Positions 1 through 9,186 are shown, counted from the stretch's first letter. The stretch is DNA of 64,000 nucleotides from Paraburkholderia megapolitana (GCF_007556815.1 NZ_CP041743.1:1054001-1118000), one strand, 5' to 3'. Translations and numbers: made by a program. Notes: generated by a model not told the origin, from the sequence alone.

Positions 1-841
1 CCTTGGCAAACGGAAAGTACTGGTCGTCGCCACCTGTCATCTCTCCACGAAGTCGGTACATAAGATTGTGTGGCAACAGCGCGTGCGCCCCGTGCTGTTG
101 TACAAGCCGCCGTTGCGATTCGCGATGCGACTCGCGTGTCATTTTCTCGAACTGATCGAAGACCGCGAATAGTTGCTTTGACGTTATGCCGCTACGCGCG
201 TGCAAACGGTATTCAAAGAAGTCGTCGAAACCCAGCTCTCGGGCAAGCGCGTTGCGCTTCGACACAATGTCAAGGAAGCCGCTTTCAAGCACCCAGCGTT
301 CGAGGCCATGCAGCGCCTCGTGTGAGCTTTTGCGCGCGTCCTCGTCGTGATTCGTCGCCAGGTTGGTACGAAGCGCGGCGGGAGATGCGGATACGCGCGC
401 GCCAGAGTCATCGATATGTTTGAGCTCATAGGACTGCCGCCGGGCATACAGATCGGCATTGAGTTCGGACAGCTCCTTCAGCAACGCTTCCGCATGTGGA
501 CTCCCCGTCGCATTACTTTCGAAAACGCGGACCCAACCTTTCAATCCGTTGACCAGCGCATCATCGGACGAGGCCGATGCGGCAGCGCCGAGCGTAGCAA
601 GATGGTGTTTGCACTGAGCGAGACGCGATGCATCACCTGTGAATAACTTTCGTTCCAGCGACGCAGCCGCAAGCGCCGCGTGGTCATCGCTCTGCCCCGT
701 GTGCGTCAACCAGTAAAGCTCGCCTTCCCGGCGATGAATGCTCAGATAGTCTTGATTGAGGTTGTCGAAGAACGACTGTGCGGAATTCACGGCGGTGGGC
801 TCTCGGGGTGGACACTGTTTGTTGATTTTTGGAGCACTCAT
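1..841 (-). CDS. M3-like zinc peptidase, N-terminal 280 residues (cut by window edge)
   Basis: An open frame of 280 codons runs from an ATG at 841 to the left edge without a stop. The start has a GGAG ribosome site seven bases upstream. The protein begins MSAPKINKQCPP and continues with an acidic, helix-rich segment containing FFDNLNQDYLSIH and ELYWLTHTGQSDD. This resembles the helical N-terminal half of M3-type (oligopeptidase-like) metallopeptidases. The zinc-binding HExxH motif would lie in the missing C-terminal half, so catalysis cannot be confirmed. It is transcribed away from the acetyltransferase at 959, with about 117 bases between. The family assignment comes from general resemblance only; the existence of the gene is firm. 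Confidence 0.72.
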   Translation of the reverse strand, partial: MSAPKINKQCPPREPTAVNSAQSFFDNLNQDYLSIHRREGELYWLTHTGQSDDHAALAAASLERKLFTGDASRLAQCKHHLATLGAAASASSDDALVNGLKGWVRVFESNATGSPHAEALLKELSELNADLYARRQSYELKHIDDSGARVSASPAALRTNLATNHDEDARKSSHEALHGLERWVLESGFLDIVSKRNALARELGFDDFFEYRLHARSGITSKQLFAVFDQFEKMTRESHRESQRRLVQQHGAHALLPHNLMYRLRGEMTGGDDQYFPFAK

Positions 842-958
842 CCTGCCGCTCCACACGTACTGTCGATTGTCGATGATTCATGTCGCGACGTCGAATGACA
901 TGTTCAATGTGCTAAAGAAATCTGTGACAATGACCTCGCCTTCTACGAAGAACATGCC

Positions 959-1369
959 ATGCACCTTGATCTGACAGACCACCCCGATGCCGACGACGAA
1001 GCTTTCGTCATCGAGCAAACCCGAACGTATAACAGACGCTTCACTCCACGCGACGTACAACCGCTTTGTGTATTCGCTCGGGACGACGATGGCCAGATCA
1101 TAGGCGGACTGACCGCCAAAACCTACTGGCAGTATCTGGACGTTTCGTTCCTGTGGGTCGACGAACGACATCGAAAATTCGGTCATGCAACGGCGTTAAT
1201 GTCCGCTGCTGAGGCAGAGGCAAGGCGGCGTGGCTGCAAGCACGCGATCGTCGATACCCTCAGCTTTCAAGCGCCCGAGCTTTATCGAAAGCTCGGTTAC
1301 GCCGAGTGGGGGCGTCTCACTGAAATGGCGGGGGAGTATGAGCGCTATTTCTTTCGCAAGCGTCTTTGA
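959..1369 (+). CDS. GNAT family N-acetyltransferase
   Basis: This 136-residue protein is a single GNAT fold, which would transfer an acetyl group from acetyl-CoA to a small molecule or protein amine. Residues 66-90 carry the acetyl-CoA loop region (SFLWVDERHRKFGHATALM), where the usual R/Q-x-x-G-x-G/A is read as RKFGHA. A C-terminal FQAPELYRKLGY segment matches the usual last helix and strand. The stop lies 22 bases before the SDR gene, so the two may be co-transcribed. The substrate cannot be told. The start follows an AT-rich stretch without a strong ribosome site, so the exact N-terminus is less sure than the gene. Confidence 0.85.
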   Translation: MHLDLTDHPDADDEAFVIEQTRTYNRRFTPRDVQPLCVFARDDDGQIIGGLTAKTYWQYLDVSFLWVDERHRKFGHATALMSAAEAEARRRGCKHAIVDTLSFQAPELYRKLGYAEWGRLTEMAGEYERYFFRKRL

Positions 1370-1391
1370 ACGATAACCATCCTAGGAAATC

Positions 1392-2174
1392 ATGCCTCAA
1401 TCATTCCCATCTCGCCGGCTTGAAGGTCGTGTCGCACTTGTCACTGGAGGTGGAACAGGTATCGGGCGCGCCGCCGCTTTGGCGTATGCCGCAGAAGGTG
1501 CACAGGTCGTCGTCGCTGGCCGGCGCAGCGAGGAGATCGACGAAACGGTCCGGCTTATCACGACGAATGGGGGAACAGGTTTCGCTGTTCCCACCGACGT
1601 AGCCGTCGCTCAACAGGTACGCGACATGGTTGACATGACCATCGAGCGCTATGGCCGCCTGGATGTCGCGTTCAATAACGCGGGGATCGAAGGGTCCTTC
1701 GCTCCCATTACAGAACTCACCGAGGAAGATTTCGACGAGGTCATTGCGATCAACCTTAAAGGCGCGTGGCTGTCGATCAAGTACGAGATTGCCGCAATGT
1801 TGAATCTCGGCAACGGCGGCTCGATCGTCAATACATCGTCCTTTCTGGCAAAGGGAGCGTCGCCTGGATCAACCGCTTATTCCGCCAGCAAAGGCGGCCT
1901 CGATGCCTTGATTCGCGCCGTAGCGATCGAGTACGGTCCACACAACATCCGCATCAACAACATCAATCCCGGCGCCATCAGAACGCCGATGTTCGAAAGA
2001 CTCGGTGGTGATGAACACGTGGATTTGATCGAGTCTTACACGCCACTACGCCGTATCGGAGATCCAGCCGATGCAGGCGATGTCGCCGTCTGGCTGTCGA
2101 CTGACGAAGCGCGTTTCGTTACCGGACAGACTTTGATGGTTGATGGCGGTGTTTCCATTCCACACATTCGATGA
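1392..2174 (+). CDS. SDR family oxidoreductase (classical)
   Basis: This is a 260-residue classical short-chain dehydrogenase that should oxidise a hydroxyl or reduce a carbonyl with NAD(P). The Rossmann glycine motif TGGGTGIG is at residues 18-25 and NNAG at 96-99. The catalytic tetrad reads N121, S149/S150, Y163 and K167 (YSASK). The ending, GQTLMVDGG, is typical of glucose-dehydrogenase-like SDRs. Arg45 in AGRRS after the second strand hints at NADP, which is an inference. It heads a same-strand run with the DHDPS-family enzyme and MFS transporter, so it probably supplies an oxidation step for a sugar or sugar acid in that cluster. The real substrate is unknown. Confidence 0.92.
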   Translation: MPQSFPSRRLEGRVALVTGGGTGIGRAAALAYAAEGAQVVVAGRRSEEIDETVRLITTNGGTGFAVPTDVAVAQQVRDMVDMTIERYGRLDVAFNNAGIEGSFAPITELTEEDFDEVIAINLKGAWLSIKYEIAAMLNLGNGGSIVNTSSFLAKGASPGSTAYSASKGGLDALIRAVAIEYGPHNIRINNINPGAIRTPMFERLGGDEHVDLIESYTPLRRIGDPADAGDVAVWLSTDEARFVTGQTLMVDGGVSIPHIR

Positions 2175-2456
2175 GAACCGATCAACCACGCTCCCAGAGA
2201 GCTTCCCAGGGTTTGAAGTATCTGTAGTTTGGTTCACCCAGTGCTACACCTTGCATCTCATAGACATCTTTTCTTTGAGATATCTGAAATGCACCCTTAT
2301 GCCTTCCTCGATATTTCTCCGGTGCCTACACTAGTCTCCATACCCGCTAAGTGACGCGCAGGCAAAACGGCCAGGCTCCACGGCGAGTTGACAGTGGCCT
2401 GTTCCCCAAACGGGGATGCGTCCAGACACGTAACTGTTCGACAACTCGGAGACAGT

Positions 2457-3380
2457 ATGAAAAGCATCGACCTCAAGGGACTGGTTCCCGCTCCCGTTAC
2501 CCCCTTCACCCGTGACGGCGCCGTAGACCACACAGCCATCCAGCGCCTTGGTTCATGGCTTGGAAGCATCGAAGGCGTTAAAGGTCTGACCGTACTCGGT
2601 CACGCCGGCGAAGGTACCTTTATGACGGCGGATGAACAGCAGAAGGTCATCGAGAGCTTCGTCAAGTCGGTCGACAACAAGATTCCGGTCATCGCCGGTA
2701 TCACGCTGGAGGGGACACAGGTCGCATCGCTTGAAGCGAAGCGAGCAGTCGAGGCCGGCGCTTCGGCGGGTCTGGTGTATCCATCGCACGGTTGGCTGCG
2801 CTTCGGCTACCAGGATGGCGCACCTCAGGACCGTTATCGCGCCATCCACGAAGAAAGTGGACTGCCGTTGATTCTCTTTCAGTACCCGGACGCCACCAAG
2901 GCAACCTACAACCTCAAGACCCAGTTGGAAATTGCTGCTCAGCCGGGCGTGTTCGCCATGAAGAATGGCGTGCGTAATATGCGTCGCTGGGACACGGAAA
3001 TCCCCGTCATCCGCCGCGAGCGTCCAGAGCTGCAAATCTTGACGTGTCACGATGAATACCTGCTGCACACGATGTTCGACGTCGACGGCGCGCTGGTTGG
3101 CTACGGCAGTCTGGCGCCCGAGCCTCTTATCGACCTCATCAAGGCAGGCAAGGCGAAGGATTACAAAACAGCACGCGCTATCCACGACCGTCTGCTGCCC
3201 GTCACGCGCTCGGTGTATCACCGCGGCTCGCATATGGAAGGTACGGTGGCGCTCAAGCACGGCCTGGTAGCCCGTGGCATCCTGGAACATGCAACGGTTC
3301 GCTCGCCGCTGCTGCCTCTGCAGGAAGGCGCAGATATTGAAATCGCTCAGGCGCTGCGCTCTGCCGGTCTTGTCGACTGA
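2457..3380 (+). CDS. Dihydrodipicolinate synthase/N-acetylneuraminate lyase family protein
   Basis: A 307-residue class I aldolase/dehydratase of the DHDPS superfamily, forming a Schiff base with a 2-keto acid. I chose the ATG at 2457 because GGAGA precedes it; an upstream ATG at 2388 would add a poorly conserved 23 residues. The sequence shows VPAPVTPF at 10-17, the substrate loop GHAGEGTF at 48-55, the active Tyr143 in FQYPD and the Schiff-base Lys169 in FAMKNG. These fit a 2-keto-3-deoxy-sugar-acid aldolase or dehydratase better than lysine biosynthesis, because it sits between an SDR and an MFS/porin pair. The exact substrate is not determinable. The 282 bases before it hold no gene. Confidence 0.9.
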   Translation: MKSIDLKGLVPAPVTPFTRDGAVDHTAIQRLGSWLGSIEGVKGLTVLGHAGEGTFMTADEQQKVIESFVKSVDNKIPVIAGITLEGTQVASLEAKRAVEAGASAGLVYPSHGWLRFGYQDGAPQDRYRAIHEESGLPLILFQYPDATKATYNLKTQLEIAAQPGVFAMKNGVRNMRRWDTEIPVIRRERPELQILTCHDEYLLHTMFDVDGALVGYGSLAPEPLIDLIKAGKAKDYKTARAIHDRLLPVTRSVYHRGSHMEGTVALKHGLVARGILEHATVRSPLLPLQEGADIEIAQALRSAGLVD

Positions 3381-3618
3381 TAGACGGTACGGTGTTAGCC
3401 GATGCAATAGCGCGTCATCTGCCGGGCGTATGGGCTGAGAGCGGAATAGCCTTAGCCCACGGCGCGGTGCCGCAGTCTCATATGACCAGTTGCAAGCCTG
3501 GCCATATGACGGGCTCGCCATAGCGAGCGTCGCCCGAATGCAGGGCAGACGGGGCTGTTATGAATCATATAAGTGGGCCAAAGTAGAGCCTGCTGTCGTT
3601 GGACTGGGTGGAGACACA

Positions 3619-5055
3619 ATGAGCAAGATACTGGCAGACGCTGTGGTTGGCTCCGACCATAGGGCGAGTACTCAATCCGAACCTGTCGTACGCGCTGCAC
3701 ACTTGCTTTTCCGTATCGAGAACGTTCCGTTTAGCCGGTGGCACACCAGAGCCCGCATTATTATGGGGAGTGCCACGTTCTTCGACGCGTTCGATGCGCT
3801 CTCGCTCGCCTTCGCGTTGCCGGTGCTGGTCGGGCTCTGGCATCTCTCGCCGATGCAAATCGGTGTGCTCATCGCTGCCGGCTATCTGGGACAGTTTGCC
3901 GGGGCACTGACCTTCGGCTGGATCGCGGAGCGTTTTGGACGTGTGCCCAGTGCCACCACGACCGTTGGAATCATGTCAGTCATGGGCATTGCATGTGCGT
4001 TTGCGGGGAATTTACAGCTCCTCTTTCTCGCACGATTTATGCAGGGCATCGGCGTCGGCGGAGAAGTACCCGTTGCGGCAACCTATATCAGCGAGTTGAG
4101 CCAAGCGCATGGTCGCGGCCGATTCTTCCTTCTTTACGAACTGATTTTCCCTTTAGGGCTGCTCGGGGCGGCACAGATCGGCGCATTCGTCGTCCCGCGT
4201 TTCGGCTGGGAATGCATGTTCCTGGTCGGTGCACTCCCAGGCCTTCTTGTGATGCTGTGCATAGCACGTCTGCCCGAGTCACCGCGCTGGCTTATATCAA
4301 AGGGACGTTACGACGAAGCAGAATCAGTCATCGAGAAGATTGAGGCCAGTACGACGCGTCGCAAGCTGGATGTCGAGCGGAACTGGGTGGAGGTTGAGCG
4401 ACGGCTCTCGAAGATTCGCGACGCGAGCCAATCGCGCAGGAAGGCATCATGGAGAGAACTGTTCTCGGACGTCTACCGCGGTCGTACGCTGATTGTCTGG
4501 CTGCTGTGGGCAAGTTCTTACTTCGTGGCCAATGGCATCAACAATTGGCTCCCTAGCCTGTATCACACGGTGTACCACCTTCCTCTGCAAGAGTCGCTGC
4601 ACATGGCATCGTTATCAAACGTTCTCAGTGCATGCGCCGTGTTGCTCTGTGCTTTCCTGGTTGACCGCGTGGGACGTCGCCGCTGGGCCATGGCTACTTT
4701 TGCGATTAGTGGGCTACTGCTGCTGATAGTCGGCACGATGTCGCATGGCAGTCCCTGGTCGGTGATGTTACTGGGATCATCGGCTTACGCGGTGATGGGA
4801 ACGACAACAGTGATGCTCTATTTGTACACGCCTGAGATCTATCCGACCCGGATGCGAGCAATCGGGACTGGACTCGCGACGTCATGGCTGAGGGTCGCCT
4901 CCGCCGCCGCGCCGGCCATGGTCGGCGTCGTGTTGTCGGGTCATGGGATTTCTGCGGTATTCCTTATGTTCGCAGCGTCGACCATTGTTGGATTGCTGGC
5001 GTCTCGCGCCATGATTGAAACGACCAATCGCTCGCTCGAAGAAATCTCGCCTTAA
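3619..5055 (+). CDS. MFS transporter (sugar/organic acid porter type)
   Basis: A 478-residue inner-membrane transporter with about twelve hydrophobic segments. I took the ATG at 3619 because GGAG lies seven bases upstream; the longer frame adds a non-membrane leader. Family marks are FGWIAERFGR in the loop after helix 2, GVGGEVPVAATYISE in helices 4-5, the PESPRWL motif before the central loop, and VDRVGRRR in the matching second-half loop. YTPEIYPTRMRAIGTG in the second half is also typical of sugar and aromatic-acid porters. It lies 238 bases after the DHDPS-family gene and faces the porin gene, so it likely imports the substrate that those enzymes degrade. Confidence 0.92.
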   Translation: MSKILADAVVGSDHRASTQSEPVVRAAHLLFRIENVPFSRWHTRARIIMGSATFFDAFDALSLAFALPVLVGLWHLSPMQIGVLIAAGYLGQFAGALTFGWIAERFGRVPSATTTVGIMSVMGIACAFAGNLQLLFLARFMQGIGVGGEVPVAATYISELSQAHGRGRFFLLYELIFPLGLLGAAQIGAFVVPRFGWECMFLVGALPGLLVMLCIARLPESPRWLISKGRYDEAESVIEKIEASTTRRKLDVERNWVEVERRLSKIRDASQSRRKASWRELFSDVYRGRTLIVWLLWASSYFVANGINNWLPSLYHTVYHLPLQESLHMASLSNVLSACAVLLCAFLVDRVGRRRWAMATFAISGLLLLIVGTMSHGSPWSVMLLGSSAYAVMGTTTVMLYLYTPEIYPTRMRAIGTGLATSWLRVASAAAPAMVGVVLSGHGISAVFLMFAASTIVGLLASRAMIETTNRSLEEISP

Positions 5056-5132
5056 AAGGAACGCAGGTCGTCTTCGAGGCTTGAGCGGATTCTTTCTCCA
5101 GACGGCGTTTCGAAGGGGATGTCTGAGGGAAC

Positions 5133-6197
5133 TCAGAATGTATGTCTCATACCCACGCCGTAACTGTTTCCAGAGGGCTTCGCGCTAAGCTTGTCGAATG
5201 AGTAGACAGCATAGGCGTCCGTCCGCTTCGAGAGGAAGTAGTCGTAGCCGAGCGACGCCGTGTTTCGAATCGAGTCCTGGTCCTTCGGTGCCGAGCGCCT
5301 CGTCATCGCCCATTCGACCAGCACAGCGGAGGTGAGCGTAGCAGGAATGGAGAGGCCTAGCTCGTAGGTATGTGAGCCGACTTGTGTGGTCGTCGTATTG
5401 GTCGTTTGCACGGCCGCATAGACCTTGGTGAAGTTAGCGTTGTACGTGACACCAGCGAGATATAGATACTGCTGGACGTTCGGCATGTTGAGCGCGACAC
5501 GAACGCGTTGTGCGGACAGTGCGATCTGCAGTGGACCGTTGTCGTAGTTGAGATTCAGCGCAACGTTGTCGTGTCCCTGGTCGCCCGCCATGCCACTGGC
5601 ACCATATTGCACAGTGCCGGTAATGCCTTTGTACGGTGCCGTCTCGTAGCTCGCGACGTTAGCCCAGACCGTGTCGCCAGCGACAGTGTTGTTGTACGAG
5701 GCGGTGTATGACTGGACCACCAAGGGAGCGAATACGACGGAAGAGCCGAACGGGTTCAGCAAAATCTGGTTGAGATAGGTGTGTGTGGTCTGTTCGCCGA
5801 ACCGGAAGATGCCATACGGGGTCGCGAAGCCTACGTAGGCATTTCGCGAGAACAAGCCGTCTGTAGTGTTTCTTCCCATTTGACCTGTGTTTGGACGAAA
5901 GAAACTTTCTAGCACGAAAACAGTTGCGTATCCGCCCCCCCGGTCTTCTTTGCCGCGGAGCCCCCAGAACGATGTCGTCAGACCGCCGCCGCCTAACGCG
6001 ACGCTACCTTGCGGCGTGCTGCCCAGTTTTGACTGCGCGATATATGTGCCTACCAGGCCGTATAGTTGAATCGGAGCGGATGAGTCTGCAGAGGATGACT
6101 GAGCTTGAACGACTCCTGCCCATAAACAAATAGATGCCACAGTAACGGAACATGGGGGCAATCTGTGGCCAAAGGGCACACTTCGGTCGGGATTCAT
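5133..6197 (-). CDS. Gram-negative porin, Burkholderia OmpC-like type
   Basis: A 354-residue outer-membrane trimeric porin. The ATG at 6197 is preceded by AAGGAG nine bases away. It opens a signal peptide that ends in the cleavage site VQA-Q near residue 34. The mature part starts with IQLYGLVGTYIAQSK, the usual first strand, and closes with GVGMRHTF; the terminal phenylalanine is recognised by the BAM machinery. Alternating aromatic and polar strands run throughout, and LRGKEDRGGGYATVFVLES matches the second and third strands. It is convergent with the MFS gene and divergent from the LysR gene, suggesting coordinated uptake across both membranes. Confidence 0.93.
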   Translation of the reverse strand: MNPDRSVPFGHRLPPCSVTVASICLWAGVVQAQSSSADSSAPIQLYGLVGTYIAQSKLGSTPQGSVALGGGGLTTSFWGLRGKEDRGGGYATVFVLESFFRPNTGQMGRNTTDGLFSRNAYVGFATPYGIFRFGEQTTHTYLNQILLNPFGSSVVFAPLVVQSYTASYNNTVAGDTVWANVASYETAPYKGITGTVQYGASGMAGDQGHDNVALNLNYDNGPLQIALSAQRVRVALNMPNVQQYLYLAGVTYNANFTKVYAAVQTTNTTTTQVGSHTYELGLSIPATLTSAVLVEWAMTRRSAPKDQDSIRNTASLGYDYFLSKRTDAYAVYSFDKLSAKPSGNSYGVGMRHTF

Positions 6198-6442
6198 CTG
6201 CGACGTCTCCTTAAGTATTTTCTTTGGCGCAGTCACACCCGCCGGGAGCGCAAGAAAGCTCTCGGTAGGGAGATTTGCCTGGGTGTTCGCGTATGCCCGT
6301 CTCCATTGCCGGGCGCTCGAGCGTTGCGTTGCACCCGGCAATTTCGTCGTCTTTTGGGTGAGTGTAAGCAACGAAAATACATGCCGATAGAAGCATCGAA
6401 GGGAATTCAGATATGCTTTAGAAGAGATAGGCGGAGACAGCG

Positions 6443-7465
6443 ATGGACCGGGAAATTTTCAAATTGTTTGTCGAAGTGGCAGAGCTGGGAAGCATCAGTC
6501 GCGTTGCTGCACTTCGGCAAACCGTCCAGTCGAATATCAGCAGGCAGATTGCGGAGTTCGAGCGTGAATGCGGAGGGCGACTGTTTGAACGTACCGGGCG
6601 CGGCGTGAAGCTGACCGGGTTCGGCGAACGGATTATTCCGCGAATACGCGCGTGGATTGCAGACACCGACCAGCTTTTCAACGAAATACAGACTTCGTCG
6701 GGCGCGCCGTTCGGAGAAGTGCGCATCGGAATTTTGCCGTCGACGGCACATCCACTGATAACCACCTTATGTGAGCGCATCAACTCGTCCTATCCAGACA
6801 TTCGTCTGAACGTGCGTGAGAGTCAGTTGGGCGAGGTAGAAACGTGGCTGGACAGTGGGCGTGTCGACCTCGCCATTCTCTTTCACGCAGAACGTGCCAT
6901 GACGACCGAGCGGCTTGCGACGCTCGCTACCATCGAAACCTATCTCGTGGGCGCGCCGGATTCGCCCGTGTTGCAACGTGAAGCCGTCGAATTTCGGCGG
7001 CTCGCCGATTTGCCTTTGATACTGCCGGGACGTCCAAATCGCCTGCGAAATTTACTGGACGACGAGGCACGTCTGGCTGGTATCGAACTGCGGACCGTGC
7101 TGGAAGCAGACTCGCTCGCCGTTCAGCGGGAGGTGGCAGCAAGCGGCCGCGGATACGCCGTACTCGGGCCGTGGGCCATTGCTCCGGACGTTCGCGCCGG
7201 GCGTTTGCGCGCGGCAAGAATCATCAAGCCGAACATCACGCGCTTTGTGACGCTTGCCAGTTCGCGCCAGGGAACGATGACGCCTGCGCTTCGGATTGTG
7301 ATAGCGACATTGAAGAGTGTCGCCTCCGAGTTGTCGGAGTCAGGCGGGTACGATGGTCTCGCAGCTCAAGGCATTGACCGGCATGAGCGTGTCGCTCCGG
7401 CGCGAGATGCGACCACAAAGCAGAAACGTTCAGATCGCTCAATTCCGACTAGCCGAAAAAAGTAA
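6443..7465 (+). CDS. LysR family transcriptional regulator
   Basis: A 340-residue LysR regulator. The winged helix-turn-helix lies in residues 5-62 (FVEVAELGSISRVAALRQTVQSNISRQI, then LFERTGRGVKLT). The effector-binding domain, with two periplasmic-binding-like lobes, follows from about residue 90 (GEVRIGILPST). The last 30 residues are a basic, probably disordered tail (TKQKRSDRSIPTSRKK), longer than usual for the family. It is divergent from the porin, with 245 bases between, so it probably controls the porin, MFS and enzyme cluster and its own gene. The ligand is unknown. Confidence 0.93.
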   Translation: MDREIFKLFVEVAELGSISRVAALRQTVQSNISRQIAEFERECGGRLFERTGRGVKLTGFGERIIPRIRAWIADTDQLFNEIQTSSGAPFGEVRIGILPSTAHPLITTLCERINSSYPDIRLNVRESQLGEVETWLDSGRVDLAILFHAERAMTTERLATLATIETYLVGAPDSPVLQREAVEFRRLADLPLILPGRPNRLRNLLDDEARLAGIELRTVLEADSLAVQREVAASGRGYAVLGPWAIAPDVRAGRLRAARIIKPNITRFVTLASSRQGTMTPALRIVIATLKSVASELSESGGYDGLAAQGIDRHERVAPARDATTKQKRSDRSIPTSRKK

Positions 7466-7536
7466 CGACCTCTCGTCATTCGTTCGAACCGCTTTCCACT
7501 AAAACGAACCGATCGACCACACTCCCACCCAACCGA

Positions 7537-7686
7537 ATGTCTCCAACAAACGACAGCACATCAGTTGACAACGCACGCAATCACATCGAAACTGCTCGAA
7601 TGTTGACACCAATTGCCTCCTCCTTCGCCAAGTACAACCGCATGGGCGCCCGTCTGGGCGTGCCACTGGAGGCCTGCTTGCGTTAG
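7537..7686 (+). CDS. Possible small ORF, 49 residues
   Basis: An ATG-TAG frame of 49 codons encodes MSPTNDSTSVDNARNHIETA followed by a more hydrophobic end (ASSFAKYNRMGARLGVPLEA). A clear intrinsic terminator begins 22 bases after the stop, as expected for a short transcript. No ribosome site is visible before the ATG. I do not recognise the protein. It may instead be untranslated RNA ending at that terminator. Confidence 0.3.
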   Translation: MSPTNDSTSVDNARNHIETARMLTPIASSFAKYNRMGARLGVPLEACLR

Positions 7687-7708
7687 ATTTGCAGCATTGG
7701 AGTCAACG

Positions 7709-7745
7709 GGCCTCGCCGGGAATACGGACGAGGCCTTTTGCTTTT
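7709..7745 (+). terminator. Intrinsic terminator
   Basis: The arms GGCCTCG (7709-7715) and CGAGGCC (7729-7735) form a perfect seven-pair stem with a 13-base loop that can pair further. A T-rich tract, TTTTGCTTTT, follows at once. It ends transcription coming from the left, most likely of the 49-codon ORF. Confidence 0.7.
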
Positions 7746-7793
7746 ATGGCGTCTCCGTTACCGGCATCACTGCATCACCAACGGAGATGAAAA

Positions 7794-8126
7794 ATGGAAA
7801 ACACCAAGTCGTCACACGACTACACCAACCACTCGAATGAGGCGATCTACCCGACCAAAGGTCCGGCGCGGTCGACAGGTTGGGAAGCCGAACAGCACCA
7901 CGCCAGCGGAAGGAACGCAGTACACCTCCCGCTCACGAGGATCTTTCAACCTTACGAATACTGGCAGCACACAGCGCTTGACGAAGCGGAGAACGACGCA
8001 TATGTATCGTCGGCTTCCGAGCCCGATCCGCCGAAGAGTGGCTGGCCCACGGCCCCTCCTGTAGCCATCGCTAGCTGGTTACGGGGCTGGGCAATACGCG
8101 GGCTCGTTTATTTTCGTGTGCTTTAA
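7794..8126 (+). CDS. Hypothetical protein, 110 residues
   Basis: A 110-codon frame starts at ATG 7794 with GGAG eight bases upstream. The product is polar in its first two thirds (MENTKSSHDYTNHSNEAIYP) with several His and Tyr residues. It ends with a short hydrophobic, Trp-containing segment (IASWLRGWAIRGLVYFRVL). No signal peptide or known domain is visible. It stands alone between an intrinsic terminator and a perfect hairpin, in a stretch otherwise without genes. It could be a strain-specific small protein or a chance frame; codon use is only mildly GC-rich at third positions. Confidence 0.4.
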   Translation: MENTKSSHDYTNHSNEAIYPTKGPARSTGWEAEQHHASGRNAVHLPLTRIFQPYEYWQHTALDEAENDAYVSSASEPDPPKSGWPTAPPVAIASWLRGWAIRGLVYFRVL

Positions 8127-8167
8127 GCAAGTCGTAAGAAGCAAACCGCTTTAAGGAGTGGACAAGT

Positions 8168-8201
8168 TGGAAGAGCGCCTGACTCGTCAGGCGCTCTTCC
8201 A
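8168..8201. repeat. Perfect 15-bp inverted repeat (hairpin)
   Basis: The arms at 8168-8182 and 8187-8201 are perfectly complementary over 15 bases around a four-base CTCG loop. No T tract follows on either strand, so it is either a Rho-assisted bidirectional terminator between the small ORF and the minus-strand LysR gene, or a protein-binding palindrome. Confidence 0.65.
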
Positions 8202-8264
8202 CGTCTAGCCATGCACAAAGCGGTGATCTTTTAGCAAGCGATAACTCATGAGAGCACTCATGGC

Positions 8265-9179
8265 TTAACGCTCCACGCCCGCCACCTCAGCGCGAGCCTT
8301 CAAAAAATCGACAAAGGCACGCAACGGCGCAGGCAGATGGCGACGTCCGGGATAGTAGAGGAACGGCCCCGAAAAACGCTGCCACCAAGGCTCCAGAATC
8401 GGCTCAAGCGCGCCGCTATCCAGATGCGGACGCAACATGTCCTCAAACAGGTGGATCACACCGACGCCGGCAACAGCCGCACTGATCGCAAGATCGACTG
8501 CTGCACCCGGTCTGACGAGCAGCGGACCCGTAGGATCCAGCCGTACCACTTCGCCGTTCTGTTCGAAATCCCAAGTTGGCTTCGCGCCGCCCGCAAACTG
8601 GCCGCGCAAACATGCATGCGCAAGCAGTTCGCCCGGATGATCTGGTCTTCCATTCGCATCTAGATAGGACGGCGCCGCCGCTGTAGCAAAGCGCTGCACG
8701 CGCGGCCCGATCGGAACCGCGATCATGTCCTGCTCGAGTCGTTCGTCGTAACGAATGCCCGCATCGCAACCAATCGACAGCACATCGACGAATCCATCCT
8801 CAACCACGACCTCCACACGAATGTCGGGATAGGTTTTCAGAAACGCGGCAATGACGGATGGCAACACGATGCGCGCGGCGCTCGACGGCATGTTGAGTTT
8901 GAGCGTCCCACTCGGTTTGTCCCGGAACGTGTTCAGGACATCGAGCGCCGCTTCCATCTCGCTGAATAGCGGAGTCAGTCTTTCGATGAGACGCAATCCC
9001 GCTTCCGTCGGAACCACACTTCGTGTGGTCCGGTTGAGCAACCGCAAACCGAGCTTCGATTCGAGGCGACGCACCGCAATACTGAGGCTCGACGCGGAGA
9101 CACCGCCAGTTCGGGCGGCATCGCGAAAGCCACCCGCGCGAGCAACCGAAACGAACGCGGCAAGATCGTTGAACTCCAT
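8265..9179 (-). CDS. LysR family transcriptional regulator
   Basis: A 304-residue LysR regulator. Residues 1-62 hold the winged helix (MEFNDLAAFVSVARAGGFRD, then LLNRTTRSVVPTEAGLRL), the pattern seen in the subgroup that sits beside reductase and quinone-oxidoreductase genes. The effector domain follows, including GTLKLNMPSSAARIVL and VEVVVEDGFVDVLSIGCDAGIRYDERLE; the latter two are hallmarks of that subgroup. It is transcribed divergently from the aldo-keto reductase, with tandem inverted repeats between them, so it very likely controls that gene. The inducer is unknown. Confidence 0.94.
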   Translation of the reverse strand: MEFNDLAAFVSVARAGGFRDAARTGGVSASSLSIAVRRLESKLGLRLLNRTTRSVVPTEAGLRLIERLTPLFSEMEAALDVLNTFRDKPSGTLKLNMPSSAARIVLPSVIAAFLKTYPDIRVEVVVEDGFVDVLSIGCDAGIRYDERLEQDMIAVPIGPRVQRFATAAAPSYLDANGRPDHPGELLAHACLRGQFAGGAKPTWDFEQNGEVVRLDPTGPLLVRPGAAVDLAISAAVAGVGVIHLFEDMLRPHLDSGALEPILEPWWQRFSGPFLYYPGRRHLPAPLRAFVDFLKARAEVAGVER

Positions 9180-9186
9180 GGCTATT

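Noticed and set aside
3381..3618. Possible small protein between the aldolase and MFS genes
   Set aside because: Short readable stretches occur, but with several stops, no start and no ribosome site other than that of the MFS gene.
8168..8201. Insertion-sequence end or CRISPR repeat
   Set aside because: Single copy, no transposase and no spacer array; a hairpin terminator or binding site is simpler.
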